DNA of 64,000 bases from Euborellia annulipes (lineage: Eukaryota; Arthropoda; Insecta; Dermaptera; Anisolabididae). The stretch's first letter is position 1. Each line of letters starts with the position of its first letter. The position numbers were made by a program, and so were the translations under genes. The DNA is taken from NCBI GenBank assembly GCA_023213315.1, contig JAKCPI010011712.1, forward strand, positions 372,001 to 436,000, written 5' to 3'. Below, in pieces: positions 32,985 through 44,345 of this stretch. The notes under the pieces were generated by a model. The model was not told the origin of the DNA, searched no databases, and was given only the letters and a program-made list of their open reading frames with translations.

Positions 32985-33945
32985 AATAAAAAAAATGTTT
33001 GTAAAAATTACGAATATCACTTAAATGGTGAAAAATAAAAAGATACAAGAATATGTTTTTTGATTTTGAAAATAACCAAAACGCACTCAGCTAGAAAATA
33101 GAAATTAAAAATATTAAAATACTCGTTTATTTAATATTTATATATATAGAGAAAATACATAAACAAAAGAATGGTGCAAATGACCTGTCAAATAAACCAC
33201 AAACTAATAGGTCCAATGAAATTAAATAAAATCTGTTACGTCACAGGTCTCTTGCGTCCTCTAATTATTCAATTGTTTTGTACATGCGTGTCAATATTAA
33301 AAAAAAATAAAATAAATTTCCCCTCGGTACATTTTTTGTTTACTTGTTTATTCCGGAGCTGGAAATTCCTCTTTAGGTATAGCGTTTAGCGTTTTCCAGT
33401 TGCGACTAACATGGCATTAATATATCAGAGGTTTTCATCCCTTCTTCTTTTTTTCTGGGGTGCATATGTGCGTTTTAGTGCGGATCTAAATTCTTCATAG
33501 ATATGAAATTATATGCCCTATTGCATTTATAATTCTTTTTTTATAGACCATGCAAAGAATTGATATTTAGGACAACACCGCTATTTTTTGTCTACAACTT
33601 TATGACTTCAGAATTTTATGGGGAAGATTTTAATATTTCGCGTGTTACGATCAACACAATATGGTTCGTTTTCAATTCCATTTTATTAAAATTCGAAAAA
33701 GGATTCAAGACACCTCTATTCAAAACTATCATTATTTATTTAACCACAATCGAGCCGTTAATAAAAATATGTAGGGCGTTTGTAGAGGCTCTTGTGCATT
33801 TTTAAGAGCCAAGACACCTGCTAGCCTAGAGGGAGGACATGGCTTAGCAGATACTTGCAAAAAATATATTAATAGTATAATTCAGAAATTTTGTATTGCA
33901 AAAGGGTATAAGAAGATATTATCTTGAAATAAATCGAACAAGTTA
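32985..33945. other. AT-rich stretch, nothing recognised
   Basis: Open frames near 33171 and 33560 have no recognisable domains and no splice support. Confidence 0.35.
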
Positions 33946-33949
33946 TTTT

Positions 33950-34022
33950 TACTTTCTCTTACCCTATATATGAAATATATAGAAAGTATTCGATTCATGT
34001 CAAAAATTCGATCTCGAGATTT
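33950..34022 (-). mobile_element. Family A right-end fragment
   Basis: ACTTTCTCTTACCC, the terminal hairpin and TGTCAAAAATTCGAT are present. It stops shortly before the MITE at 34054. Confidence 0.55.
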
Positions 34023-34128
34023 TTTTAAATGATAGATTTCAAGCAGTCATTTGGGGGTCGTCCACGTATTACGAAACCCGTTAGGGGGGGGGGGGACAAA
34101 ACGTTACTAATTCTAATTGTGAATGGAG

Positions 34129-34341
34129 CAGTGGCGTCATTTCAAATTTTTCTTGTGGGAGGGCAAACATATTTTTTTTCTTAAAATTTACTTACAAATA
34201 GGTAATCAAATTTAGTGAAAAGATATTTAATTTAATTAATTGTTTAATTTTGCGCAGTTTCTAAGCTCGATGTATTTTAAAGTATTTTATTTAGAATAAT
34301 ATAAAATTTTATAAAAATCAGACCCCCAAATGACGCTAATG
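34129..34341. mobile_element. hAT-type MITE, 213 bp
   Basis: The left end is CAGTGGCGTCATTT and the right end AAATGACGCTAATG. The flanks GAATGGAG and ACATGGAG agree at 6 of 8 positions. It is nested in the GGGGTCGTCCAC-type element. Confidence 0.6.
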
Positions 34342-34446
34342 ACATGGAGGACCCGGGGGCTTCTCTAAGTGTGACATCACAATTCAAAGTTGAATTTATA
34401 AAATTTTTTGAGTTTGAAAAAATGGGATGAGACTCGTATACTAAAA

Positions 34447-34613
34447 AAAAAAAAATTCAAAAATCAATCATTTTTTTACATGCTCTTTAAAATGTATATC
34501 GGTAAAGATTTCCGTTAAAAATGTTTGTAGTACTGATGTACTTTTTCAGTTTTTTTCGATTTTCATAAAATTGGCTTTAACGATTTTGATTAAAATTCAT
34601 AAATGATTTTCGC
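34447..34613 (-). mobile_element. Family A interior fragment
   Basis: It contains the blocks TGCTCTTTAAAATGTATAT and GATGTACTTTTTCAG, then ACGATTTTGATTAAAATTCA. Both ends are missing. Confidence 0.5.
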
Positions 34614-34799
34614 AAGAGGAAAAAAATGGAGTGAATTTTTGAGTCACGGGGGAAATTTATATGATATGAATTTTGTATAGGAAATAAAAAAAAAAATTTT
34701 TAAACAAGTTTCGGTTTCGGTGGGGGGGGGAGGTCTATTTTATGAGATAATATTTGTAGGGGAGTTTGTTTGTATATGACTAACATGTGAACGACCCCT

Positions 34800-35350
34800 T
34801 GTATAAATTTTATTCCACAAAGCATAGGATTTTAATTTAAATAAATTTGATAATTTTCTCTTGGACAAGAAAAAGTGAAGAAAAATTTGTAAATTTGTTT
34901 TACAATTCCGCACAGGACTTTCTCTTGACCACGTAATGGCTTACCTATAGGCCTAATATTGGCCATTTCAAAGGGAATCACTTTGCAAATGGTGTAGATT
35001 GGCCAATTACTATATTATTATATTTACATTTATATATTAATATAGAGTGTATTATATAGCGATACAGTATAGCAATATACGCAATCTATATACATATATA
35101 TATAATAATTATAATTAATATTTGTTCTCGTTCATATTGAGAATGGTTGGCTGAGTATATTATACTAACACTAAAGCAGAAATTCTAAATGATTTGAAAA
35201 TAATTTAAAATTGAATTGTTAAAGAATGGCGAGTCAGGGGTGTCCAAGGCTTGAAAATAGTTTATTAAAATATGTCGCTAATATAATTTATTATTTCAAA
35301 AATACGATTTAAAAACATTTGCATTGTTTAGAATTTTCTATTTTTTTCCC
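34800..35350. other. AT-rich stretch with TA-rich tracts
   Basis: A TA-rich region lies at 35020-35110. Nothing else was recognised. Confidence 0.35.
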
Positions 35351-35356
35351 TCTCAT

Positions 35357-36012
35357 TTTTACTTACTCTTACCTATACATGTAATACAATATATAGAGAG
35401 AAAGTATTGCGATCATGTCAAAAATTCGATGTCGAGATTTTGATGGAAATACATGTTTTGAGGACCCCAGAGTTCAAAAAAAAAATTGGTCTGTGTGTTT
35501 GTGTGAGCCTATGTGTCTCTTTCTCTATCTGGGTTCAATTTAAAGCATGAAGGAAATGAGGTACGAGGTTGAAATTTTATATTTAAGTTTGGTTTGAAAA
35601 TAAGCCTATAAATACAACTATTTTTTATATGCCCTTTAAAAAGTATATCAATAAAATTTTTAGTGAAATTTGTTTGAAGTACACTTTACTGATTGTATTT
35701 CAGATTTTGAAATTCATTTTCCGGCTCTTCCTTCCATAGAGCCAATGTTAAATCCCTATGGAGATTTGCATGCTAATTTCGATTCCCTTTGGAACTTTTT
35801 ACACATTTTAAAAAAAATTTCCAAATCTCATGAAATTTTGTTTTTATTTAGGATTCTCTATTATGTACCATAAAATATCCAAATATGAGATTAAAATTTT
35901 GAAAAATAGTTTATTTCAAGCAGTCAAAATTTACAACGCAAATTTGTATCTAAGGTGCTATGGGGAGCTAAATATAAAGTTGTGTGCTGTGTGACCAGCC
36001 ACTCTAGATTTT
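35357..36012 (-). mobile_element. Family A copy, interior rearranged
   Basis: It has the right-end hairpin (from about 35366) and the TGTGTGTTTGTG tract, then a block (35670-35930) whose open frame recurs in the copy at 46912-47455. It ends in a decayed left hairpin near 36005. The shared frame in two copies reflects shared noncoding sequence, not a protein family known to me. Confidence 0.6.
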
Positions 36013-36061
36013 AATTTTGTAAAACAAAACATCTTATGATTCTATTATTTTTTCCATGTTT

Positions 36062-36105
36062 GTAGCTCCGATGATGGTTCAAACCCGAACCGAAACGTCA
36101 GCAAG
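36062..36105 (+). ncRNA. Hammerhead-like motif with one core change
   Basis: The core is CCGATGA (36068-36074) instead of CUGAUGA. Stem II is GGTTC/GAACC (36076-36080, 36087-36091), followed by GAAA (36092-36095) and CGTC (36096-36099). Stem I is GCT/AGC. The following CAGCAAGTG... AATAAATTTGGCTGCATTC resembles the sequence after the core at 63217. The U-to-C change at the second core position should impair cleavage. Confidence 0.35.
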
Positions 36106-36109
36106 TGAT

Positions 36110-37240
36110 TAGTATTTTTTATTAAAATCTAATGAAATAAATTTGGCTGCATTCTTCTGGGGAAATTATTCCTTATTATCCTGAATACAATACTACAGCT
36201 ATAATCAAATATTCAATTACTACGATTTTATTTTTATTAAATATTTATATATTAATATTTTGATTAGAAAATGAAAAAAATAAAAATCAACTTATTTTTC
36301 AACAAGCCTGCCTTCCCTCTTCAAATAAAGATAGAACTTTTTTTCTGGATAGATATTTTTAGTAAATATCGGAATTATTCGATAAATTCATTTTTCACCA
36401 ATTTCGGCAACGTTCACCCATGAAGTTAGCCATAAGATATTGAAGGGGATCAAACTTTTTGTCATTTCCACTTTCCAAAGGGAGATTATCCCCCTCCCCC
36501 TCCCCCTCCCCCTCCCCCCGTTCTCCCGTGAATGTTTCGCATTTGTGGAATTAAAATAATTAATTCATTTTTCGTTCTAAGCCTAGACGGCTTGATAGCT
36601 GCTATTGATCTTTTTTTGTTCTCGTGATAGAACATAAACAATAATCAAATTTCCTTTTATTTCATTTCAAAGACTAAAAATTTATATTTACTTAATAATA
36701 TCTCCATGCTGTGGGTCAGATCTGGCGAGTATGAGTTGCCTGAGCTAATATCAGTAATTCGATTGAAATAAATTAGATTGTTGGAAGATTTTGATGCCAA
36801 AATTATGTTGAAATGAATGAATAATTTTTATATTTTTTCGGTTACACAGGGGACATATTTAATCGAATAATACAGTGGGGCAATCAATATTTTTGTTTTG
36901 TTTATTGTTGTAGCCATTTTTCCTTTTCTCTTATTGCACATGTAGGCCTGTGCTTTTGTAAATATATGTAAGCCTTATCTTTTTATAGAAAGGACTGAAG
37001 AAGAAGAAGCATAAATAAATACACCGAAATGTTACTGGCACATTGTACAGTAATGAATGTACTCTGATTCATTGTCGAGATTCATCACACTTTTAGAAAA
37101 TATATTTATTTTATAATAGCCAAAGTAGTGAAAACCAATGTATTTAAAAAAAACATAATGAATACACTTCTTTTTCAGAATTCATGCAACTAACAAAAAT
37201 TTGGGGATGGGGATATAGGGTATTTTAAAAATATTTTTGT
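36110..37240. other. AT-rich stretch with CCCCCT repeat and a decayed core
   Basis: (CCCCCT)n lies at 36490-36518. Near 36996-37032 CTGAAGA and CCGAAATGTT look like a decayed hammerhead core whose CG has become TG; stem II is not formed. I see no exon. Confidence 0.3.
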
Positions 37241-37242
37241 GT

Positions 37243-37370
37243 ATGCAGGACAGGGATATTTAAAGATGAACACCCGCCCCCTCCAAAAAAAAAAAAAAAA
37301 ATTCAATATAAGGCCCCCTCTTCTAGTGCCGCCCCAGGCCCCTAACTGCCTCGGTACGCCTCTGTACAGC
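37243..37370. mobile_element. hAT-like remnant
   Basis: The right end CTCGGTACGCCTCTG (to 37365) resembles CAGAGGCGTACC-type hAT ends. The left end near 37250 (ACAGGGATA) is a poor partner. An A-run and a C-rich body lie between. Confidence 0.3.
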
Positions 37371-37374
37371 CCTA

Positions 37375-37820
37375 ATCACATATAAAAAATCTTAATAATT
37401 AATTTAATCCTCAAAAAATTCGAAGATATGTTTAAAATAGAACTTTTCATAATTTTTTATATTAATTAGGCCTACCTTTAATAGAAAGAAGCTCCAAGGG
37501 GTGGGAGTGTCGAATTGGTCGGGGTGAGTTGCACTATTATTCACTTTTAAATAAATCCAAGCACTCTAGTAAGAAAGACGCAACGCATGGCCAGACGAGA
37601 ACTCCACTGAGTCACTCTCTCTTGAAAAAGAAAAATAAATAAATATTACAATTCCCATTTGAATAAAAAATTAACAATACTTCTCTCTCTTATATTTCTA
37701 TATAGGGTAGAGAAAGTAAAAATACTTTTACTCTTTAGATTGGAAAAAAAAGACGATATTACATTCTCTCTTAAATATTTACACCATCTAACCGACGATA
37801 AACAACCCTTTAATAAATTA
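37375..37820. other. AT-rich stretch with a family A end
   Basis: At 37680-37712 CTTCTCTCTCTTATATTTC and a GTAGAGAAAGTAAAA word are a solo family A terminal hairpin. Nothing else was recognised. Confidence 0.35.
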
Positions 37821-37822
37821 AA

Positions 37823-38140
37823 TTTTTTTTTTTTTTTTTTTTTTGGAATGGGTGCATAAGGTCCGAAGACCTATAATGACCAATAGTCACATGCAGCTAG
37901 GAAGAAAATAAAAACAAAAGGAGAAGCATAAAGGGGAAACTCAACTGCGGGAACTGAGAAGATGCCTGTTGAGGTTAGACTTGAAAGTCTGAAGATTGTA
38001 GGTTTTGGGGAAGATAGACGCAGGGAGCTTGTTCCAATCACGGGAGGTCATGGGGACAAAGGAAGAATGAAATTGTTTTGTTCTGTTAGTCGTGATCTGA
38101 ACAGCATAGGGATGCTGGGAAGATGCCTCTCTTGTGTTCC
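37823..38140 (-). pseudogene. LINE ORF2 C-terminus and 3' UTR, best copy
   Basis: On the minus strand the frame runs from about 38139 to the stop at 37943-37941. It includes HPYAVQITTNRTKQFHSSF, then SRDWNKLPASIFPKTYNLQ, TFKSNLNRHL and LLSSRS. This W-N-K-L-P and F-K-x-x-L-x-x-x-L pattern is typical of the end of the reverse-transcriptase protein of CR1/Jockey-like LINEs (established family knowledge). About 95 bp of 3' UTR and a poly-A tail (T run 37823-37844) follow. It is 5'-truncated before the reverse transcriptase domain, as expected for incomplete target-primed reverse transcription. Related ends are at 4753, 29432 and 31317. Confidence 0.75.
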
Positions 38141-38149
38141 GTGAATATG

Positions 38150-38600
38150 TTGCATATAAAATCTATCCTATCTCTCAATTAATTCCAAAAGAATTAGGGA
38201 AGATGATGAGAAACAATCATCAAAATAGTTTAAGTTAAGCAAGATTGAGAAGCGTTGATCTCTGGATGGGTGCCCCGAGAAACAAGACACTTAATGATCA
38301 GTGCAAATGCCCCTCGCTGTCTCCTCTAATGGACACAAATTTTCCTAATAGCTAAATTGCAAATTATGAATATTTTTCTTGATATATTTATTACAGCATA
38401 AACTTTATTTAGCTGTCGACTTTTCGAAGGCTTTGATATTATCAATATCTTTTGGAATTGATTATAGTATCTGTTTTTTTAAGACCTGCTCTCCTAAAAA
38501 AAATTCCCGACCCCTTTTGAATGTACAATTTAAAATAAATTTTTTTTTTTCTATCTTTGCATTGTATAGCGACGATCGTCCGGCCGCCTAGTTCAAGATT
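38150..38600. other. AT-rich stretch leading to a Helitron-like end
   Basis: I see no supported frame. It may be the body of the element that ends at 38634. Confidence 0.3.
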
Positions 38601-38603
38601 CAC

Positions 38604-38634
38604 TCGAAGGCCCGAAGGCGGGCTTGGCAGCTAG
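38604..38634 (+). mobile_element. Helitron-like 3' terminus
   Basis: A hairpin GCCCG/CGGGC (38610-38614 and 38618-38622) is followed 8 nt later by CTAG (38631-38634) and then T. This is the classic Helitron 3' end. The 5' end was not located and no Rep/helicase is present. Confidence 0.5.
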
Positions 38635-38639
38635 TAATT

Positions 38640-38940
38640 AATATAATAAGAAATGATCAAGACACTACTAGAAAATGATGAAACATCAGCTGCATATAAA
38701 TAGAAAAGAATGAGAAATGAATTCCAAAAGTGAGTTATTTAATGGCATCTCGCCCTTTTGCTGTGTCAAGATAAGATTTGGGGCATTGCAAAAACATGTT
38801 TGTTTTATGAAAACATTATTTATACACATTCATAAGGGAAAATTATTATTTCATATTTTTTCATTTTCTATTTCAAATAGTATTATACGTAAATATTAAT
38901 AAATAAAAATTGTTAATTATTAGAAACTATGCACTTGGAA
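38640..38940. other. AT-rich stretch, nothing recognised
   Basis: I see no exon or element end. Confidence 0.3.
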
Positions 38941-38944
38941 ATAT

Positions 38945-39270
38945 TTTTGCTTTCTCGTATGCCATGTATATAAAGAGAAAGTATTGTAATCGTAAGTATT
39001 TCATATATGGACCCTGTTACGCATTAGTGTGTCAAGCGCCAGGTACCGAGTTTTGAGAAAATTAACATTAAAGTTTTTTGTTTTCATTGGATTATATATA
39101 ATTTTTTTGTCAATTGTGCAAGTAACATTAAATATAAATTTTTTTAGGACATATTTCATAAAAAATACTATTAATTAAAACATTTGAAACAATATTCCGT
39201 GCTTAACTCAATTTTTAATTTTTTGGCGCTTGACACACTAATGCATAACAGGGTAAGAGAAAGTAAAAAT
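38945..39270 (-). mobile_element. Family A terminal piece split by a MITE
   Basis: GCTTTCTCGTATG...GAGAAAGTATTG (38948-38982) is a family A end. Another end, TATTTCATATATGG then GTAAGAGAAAGTAAAA, is separated by the MITE at 39011-39254. Confidence 0.45.
39011..39254. mobile_element. MITE with about 30-bp inverted ends (ACCCTGTTAYGC)
   Basis: ACCCTGTTACGCATTAGTGT at left and the inverse (one mismatch) at right, each continuing as GTCAAGCGCCA. A second, end-truncated copy lies at 49828-50071. No target duplication is visible. It is noncoding. Confidence 0.65.
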
Positions 39271-39274
39271 CCGA

Positions 39275-40105
39275 CTTCTCGACGTTTGAACCCTCCCTGA
39301 GTTCTTTTTGGAATTATTTTTTGGTAGCCGTATATATTAATATTTCTTACATTAAAATCGTAGAACTGTATCAACTTTTGGAGTAAATATGTCAACCGCC
39401 CTCTATATCTCTGTTTATTAAACTACCTGCTTAATTTAATTTATAATAATACAAATCTAAAATAAAATTGTCCTACAAAAAACATTCACGTCACAGCCAT
39501 AGATGCCTATTATTACGCCCCTTATTTGAAGTGAATTAATATACCAATGAAAGGAGAGAAAAATCTATCAATAATAGATAAGAAAATAAATAATTTTTTT
39601 CTATATCTTTTGGGTATCATTAAGGTGAAGTTGTCTTTCGGGATAAAATATCGACTCAGGACATTAATGATGGGAGGCAATTGAGCAATATATATCGAAC
39701 ATATAGTAAATTCTACAGGGTCCCATAGTCTGTGAATGATGGGTCCAGAGCTGTTATGATAACAGCCTGGGGACTTGAGAGAGGGGGGGGGGGGCGAAAG
39801 GCCTCACCTCAAGACATTTGACATTTGCCTTATTCCACTTGGCATTTAATTATATATATATATTTAAATTAAATTCAATATATGTGTATTCCACGGAAAA
39901 TGAAGTGTTTTGATAAAGCCTCTTGTGATACGGGCCTGAAGTTCACTTCCCGACTCAAGTGAGAAAAATTTATTTCAATTAAATTGGATACCAATCAAGT
40001 CTAAATGGCATCAGATGTCAAAAAATTTATGTTTCCACAAATGTAACTTGGCAGATTTTTTCAGAGTCTCAAGATCCTAGTAATAATAATTTTAAAATAT
40101 AATTA
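39275..40105. other. AT-rich stretch, nothing recognised
   Basis: There is a G run at 39784-39795 and a TA repeat at 39853-39862. No frame is supported. Confidence 0.35.
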
Positions 40106-40112
40106 ATATTAA

Positions 40113-41060
40113 AGGGCAAAATCCAGAAGGGACGCCTTTAATTTCTTTTTACTCACTGTGTATATTAGAAGTTCCAAAACAACAAAATTCGATGAGTTGA
40201 TACCAAAAGATGATATACTCTTAAGCCAATATGTTTCCTTCATTTGTATTATTAAATAAGTTTATTATTTAACCAAAATAAAAACAGGAACGTCAAGAAA
40301 ATTCAAGTCATCTGAAAAAACAATAAAATTTGAATTAGTTGAGCTCATTTTATTTTAATTTCAATAACTATTGTAATGATATGAAATTTACTTATAATCC
40401 GAAAAACCGTAGGATTTTATTTTTGGGCCTCCTCCTCCCCTCATAGCCCACCAATTCACCAAAATTAATTTACCTAAAAAAAAAAAAATTAGTTTCTATA
40501 TTTTGATTATATTACTTAATGAAAATTTACTTACTTTTGCATTAAAAATTAATCTTGAAGACTTTTTTTTATGTTTTTATGTGCACTTCACAATATTTAT
40601 TTATAAAATATATTAAAAAAATATAAAAATTCATTTTGAAAAAATGAGTTCGCCTTTGTAAGAAATTTAATATAAAAATGCAGGAAAAAACCACCCACCA
40701 AAAGTTCAAATAAACAGGGGCTTACCTAACCCCCAAAGGGCAAAATCCAGAAGAGATGCCTTTAATTTCTTTTTACTCACTGTATATAATAGAAGTTCCA
40801 AAACAACAAAATTCGATGAGTTGATACCAAAAGATGATATACTCTTAAGCCAATATGTTTCTTTAATTTGTATTATTAAATAAGTTAATGTTTTTATTGT
40901 ATTTAACCAAAATGAAAACAAGAACGTGAGGAAAATTCAAGTCATCTGAAAAATATAAAATTTGAATTAGTTTTGGTCATTTTATTTTAATAACTATTGT
41001 ATATGAAATTTACTTACTTATTAAAAATTTTGCGTAATACCTACTTAATCTTGAAGGCTT
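40113..41060. repeat. Local tandem duplication, offset about 620 bp
   Basis: Bases 40113-40400 (AGGGCAAAATCCAGAAG...) recur at 40735-41020 with few changes, including TTGATACCAAAAGATGATAT. AATCTTGAAGRCTT follows in both, so the unit covers most of the interval. The high similarity implies a recent duplication. No coding frame is shared. Confidence 0.7.
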
Positions 41061-41064
41061 CTTT

Positions 41065-41550
41065 TTCTTTAAAATAAAACAAAATTCGGAAATAATTCAA
41101 GCAAAAATAATGGACTTCAAGAACAATTCTTTTTATTATTTGCATTAAAAAGAATATGCGAAATATCAAAAAGAATTGTGATTTATTACAGCAAGTCGGG
41201 TGTCTGAAGAAATCATATCAGTGAGAATGAACGTGATTTTTTGGATTACGAGTAAACGAGAGACCAGGGGGCTTTGAGAGAGATCCTACCTAGCCTAATT
41301 AAAAATACGAACGAATTGTAAGTGTATATACCCGGTCCCCACCATCAGATCGGCGGGGCCCTCGGGCCTGTCCCTGCCCTTAAGGGTATGCGTTATTTAC
41401 ATCCAGGCTATCCCTGGAAAAACGACATCCCTACCTGAAATTGTGTGCTGTGCGACTATCACACAATATTTTGATAATATCTATATGCATTTGTGTGAAA
41501 GTGTGAAGGGGTGGAAGAGAGTGTATGTGTTACTATTCTATGAAATACTG
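41065..41550. other. Mixed stretch with a family A relic
   Basis: At 41438-41475 TTGTGTGCTGTGCGACTATC matches the left-end hairpin of family A. GC-richer sequence at 41325-41400 has no frame that I can support. Confidence 0.3.
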
Positions 41551-41557
41551 TACTTAC

Positions 41558-41642
41558 CCTCCGGGGAAGTGAAGGACATCCGAACCTCCTTGCAGTCCTT
41601 GAATTCAGCTCGAAATCCCAATTGCACTCGAGAAACACAAAT
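41558..41642 (-). CDS. Internal coding exon, 85 nt
   Basis: On the minus strand a polypyrimidine tract and TTTTGCAG acceptor lead into 85 nt ending at a consensus donor GGAGG|GTAAGTAC. The composition is balanced, unlike the AT-rich flanks. Frame 0 is open: ICVSRVQLGFRAEFKD at the start and CKEVRMSFTSPEG at the end. Frame 1 is also open, frame 2 is not. In frame 0 the exon enters in phase 0 and leaves in phase 1. Two cysteines and an alternating hydrophobic pattern would suit a beta-rich extracellular domain, but I do not recognise the family. No flanking exon was found. GA-rich sequence at 42955-43060 upstream could hold the promoter. Confidence 0.7.
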
Positions 41643-41689
41643 CTGCAAAAGAAAAAATATTTTAGAATCTCACTCTAATATCAAAATAT

Positions 41690-43190
41690 AACAAAAAAAT
41701 TTCTTTTTAAATCAAACGAAAAAGATATTTAGGTTGATATTTCAAGTAAAAAATGGGCAAAATACCTTTAAATAATTAATAAAGGATTAATCATTTTTTT
41801 GGGCTGATCTTTACAAATTTAAAGTCGACGGATTCGTCTATGTCCTTCAATATTTCCCAATTTTATCTAAAGGGGTAGAAATTACTTCTTGTCTAAGTTT
41901 GAAAAAAATTATAATCTATGAAATATAAAGATACGCTTTTGTAAGTAAAAATATGACATTTATAAAAACTAAATTTATTTAAAGAAAAATTTACATGGGG
42001 TAGACTACCCTTTACTCAATGGGCGAAAAATTGCAAGTCTTAAGAAAATTTGTAGAGTGGGAAAATAATTTGGGAGGGAGGGGGTGGCCTTTAAACAAAC
42101 AGAAATAAAATTAATTTTTATATAAAATTCTAAAAGATTTTAATGAGGAAAAAACAATTGCAATTTTATTCATTAATTTATTTTTATAATTGAATGTGAA
42201 TGAATATCTATCTATAAGGGGATGCGTGAGCCAAGGGGGATCGAATTATATCTAAAACTACAAACAAGGAAATATATTCATGAAACGAAGAACGGATTTA
42301 CAGGCTTGTGGAAAGTTACGACACAGAAACGTAAGCAAATAAAAAAAAAAAATCATCTGAATTTTTACACTTATAATTAGGGCAGGCGAGTGGAGAAACT
42401 GCTTAAGAAAATCAGGCAATCAGACAGTGAAAAAGAAAATTCCACCTCCAAAAATCTCACTTATTACTAGGCCACTGACGAGAGATAAAAGTTAGGAATT
42501 TATATTTTCAATTATTTAATAATAATTTCTTATTAAATATTATAGGAGAATATAAATTCTCTGTTAGAGGGGTGGAGGGTGAGGAGGGAGGGAAAGAAAT
42601 CATTGCTTAAATGTAAAAAATTTACAAAAAAAATAATTTTTTTATTTTAATTTTCATTTTTAAAGAAAAAAACTATTTTGTTTATTAGAAGGGGTGATTT
42701 ACACCCTTTCTCACCCTCCCTCTGGGGTACACGAATTCATCATAGAGTTATATTTAAAAAATTGGATAATTTCATCAGTATATTATAAGAGAGAAAAATA
42801 AAATACAAAATTACTTTAATTCGTTATGCAAATGAGATGTCAAAATATTCATTACCTTAATATTAATAATATGATGAGCAGGTGGGGAGTTTGGTGGATG
42901 AATGTCTTATTTGCACAAATCACAACACAATATAAAATAAACTAAACACACGCGAGAGAGAGAGAGAGAGAGTGGAGCTGAACCGAACGACTCATGGCTC
43001 GACTCTCATACAACTAAAACAGACCGCCTGATATGCAGGCAGCAAGCAAGCAGACTCGAGAAACATTCCTCTCTGAACGCCCAAGAAATTAAAATTATCA
43101 AATAAATTCTCTATTTGTAAAAATTCCATTCACTTGCAAACTAACGGGGTTTTATTCCTTTGAAAATAAATTAGAAATTAAATAACTATT
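41690..43190. other. AT-rich stretch with a GA microsatellite
   Basis: (GA)n lies at 42953-42973, next to a less AT-rich block (42975-43085) that could be a minus-strand 5' region for the exon at 41558. No donor or acceptor there is convincing. Confidence 0.3.
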
Positions 43191-43195
43191 AAAAG

Positions 43196-43420
43196 ACTCA
43201 CTTCATTTATCCACTTTTAAAACTCATCTCTAATTAAATAAAATACTTCCAAGTAATATTTTTTGTATTTATTTATTTATTAGGAATACATTCGAAGTGA
43301 AAAAATTTTAAAAAGACTTATTTAATTAATCCACCCCTAAAACTCACTCAATTAAATAAAATACTTCCAAGTATTATTTTTTGTATTTATTTATTTATTA
43401 GGGATTAAGTTGAAGTGAAA
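43196..43420. repeat. Two-copy tandem repeat, period about 118 bp
   Basis: AATAAAATACTTCCAAGTA followed by TTTTTTGTATTTATTTATTT occurs twice, once near 43238 and once near 43358, in an otherwise matching 118-bp unit. Confidence 0.65.
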
Positions 43421-43616
43421 GAAGAATCCTTATATTTAACTTTAAATTTGTGGCGATCAGCCCAAAAAAATGAAAGTTATAGCCGCATATTTGCCAATTT
43501 GACCAACTGTGCAGCGAGGGGCTGTGAATCTTCCATCTATTTGTAAGGGCTTCGGAATCGCTCACACCCAACCCGCTTTATCCTATATATTTTTTTTATT
43601 TGAGGGATGTTTAAGG

Positions 43617-43862
43617 CAGGGGCGGATTAATGCAATTTTGTCAGGAGGGCGGACTTTTTTTATTTTTTTTTATTTAAGGACTTTGTCGGCATCTAAGGCC
43701 ATTTAGACCCCTTTCCTATTTATTTAAATTGATTGGTAACAAATTCAATTGAAATTAAAGAGCGGAAATCATAATTTCTTTAGATTACTAGTTTTTATCA
43801 TTTCTTCACGGGAGGGGGGGGGGGGGTCGATCACCCCACCTCCCCCCTTTAATCCGCCCCTG
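43617..43862. mobile_element. hAT-type MITE, 246 bp, perfect target duplication
   Basis: The ends are CAGGGGCGGATTAA and TTAATCCGCCCCTG. It is flanked by GTTTAAGG at 43609-43616 and 43863-43870. A long G run lies near its right end. No coding capacity. Confidence 0.8.
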
Positions 43863-43874
43863 GTTTAAGGAAGG

Positions 43875-44335
43875 GTGAGGTGGGTCTGTCAGCTGGAATA
43901 TGTAGAAAATCTGTGAAAAAATCAATCATTTTTAATGATTTTTTTGCAATTTAAGGGACAAAATCCTCCCCCATATCCCCCCTGGGATTCAAATGTTAAT
44001 GTTTTTTAACTTTTCACTTCTCTAGACCTTCTGAAGAAATTTTAAGGCTAAAATATTCCTTTTCATCCCTCCAAATTTGATTCATGGCCCTATAATTAAC
44101 AAAAAGGGGTGGAAAAAAGTAGGGGGCTCCCCCCGAAAACGGTACGTGGTGGGGGAAAACGGAGGTCATATTTGGATTCAGGAGGTCATTTTACTTAATA
44201 ATCTGAAGGAATTTTCTCGGGGCTTTTTTTCCTGCCGCACAGTGTAATAAATAATTTTTAATTTGAATTAATATTTCAAGATCAGTACTAGTATGTATAT
44301 TTATTGTTGTTTGTAGATGACCGTAGGATGATCAA
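43875..44335. other. Mixed stretch, nothing recognised
   Basis: C- and G-rich patches at 43965-43985 and 44125-44160 are present; there are no element ends or exons. Confidence 0.3.
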
Positions 44336-44345
44336 TTTAATTATA

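Larger units (their letters stand above)
34054..34798. mobile_element. GGGGTCGTCCAC-type MITE with two nested insertions
   Basis: The left end GGGGTCGTCCACG and right end CATGTGAACGACCCC are inverted. TTG on both sides is a possible 3-bp target duplication. Inside are a hAT MITE (34129-34341) and a family A fragment (34447-34613). Further ends of this family are at 17945 and 28440. The superfamily is uncertain. Confidence 0.6.

Noticed and set aside
35670..35873. Open frame shared with the one at 47104-47364
   Set aside because: Both lie in the same noncoding block of family A in two copies; the similarity is that of the repeat, and stops break the frame in other copies.
36985..37045. Another hammerhead core (CTGAAGA...CCGAAATGTT)
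   Set aside because: Stem II does not form and the GAAACG word has decayed; listed only in the gap note.
37962..38144. 60-codon plus-strand frame
   Set aside because: It is the antisense shadow of the LINE ORF2 C-terminus on the minus strand.
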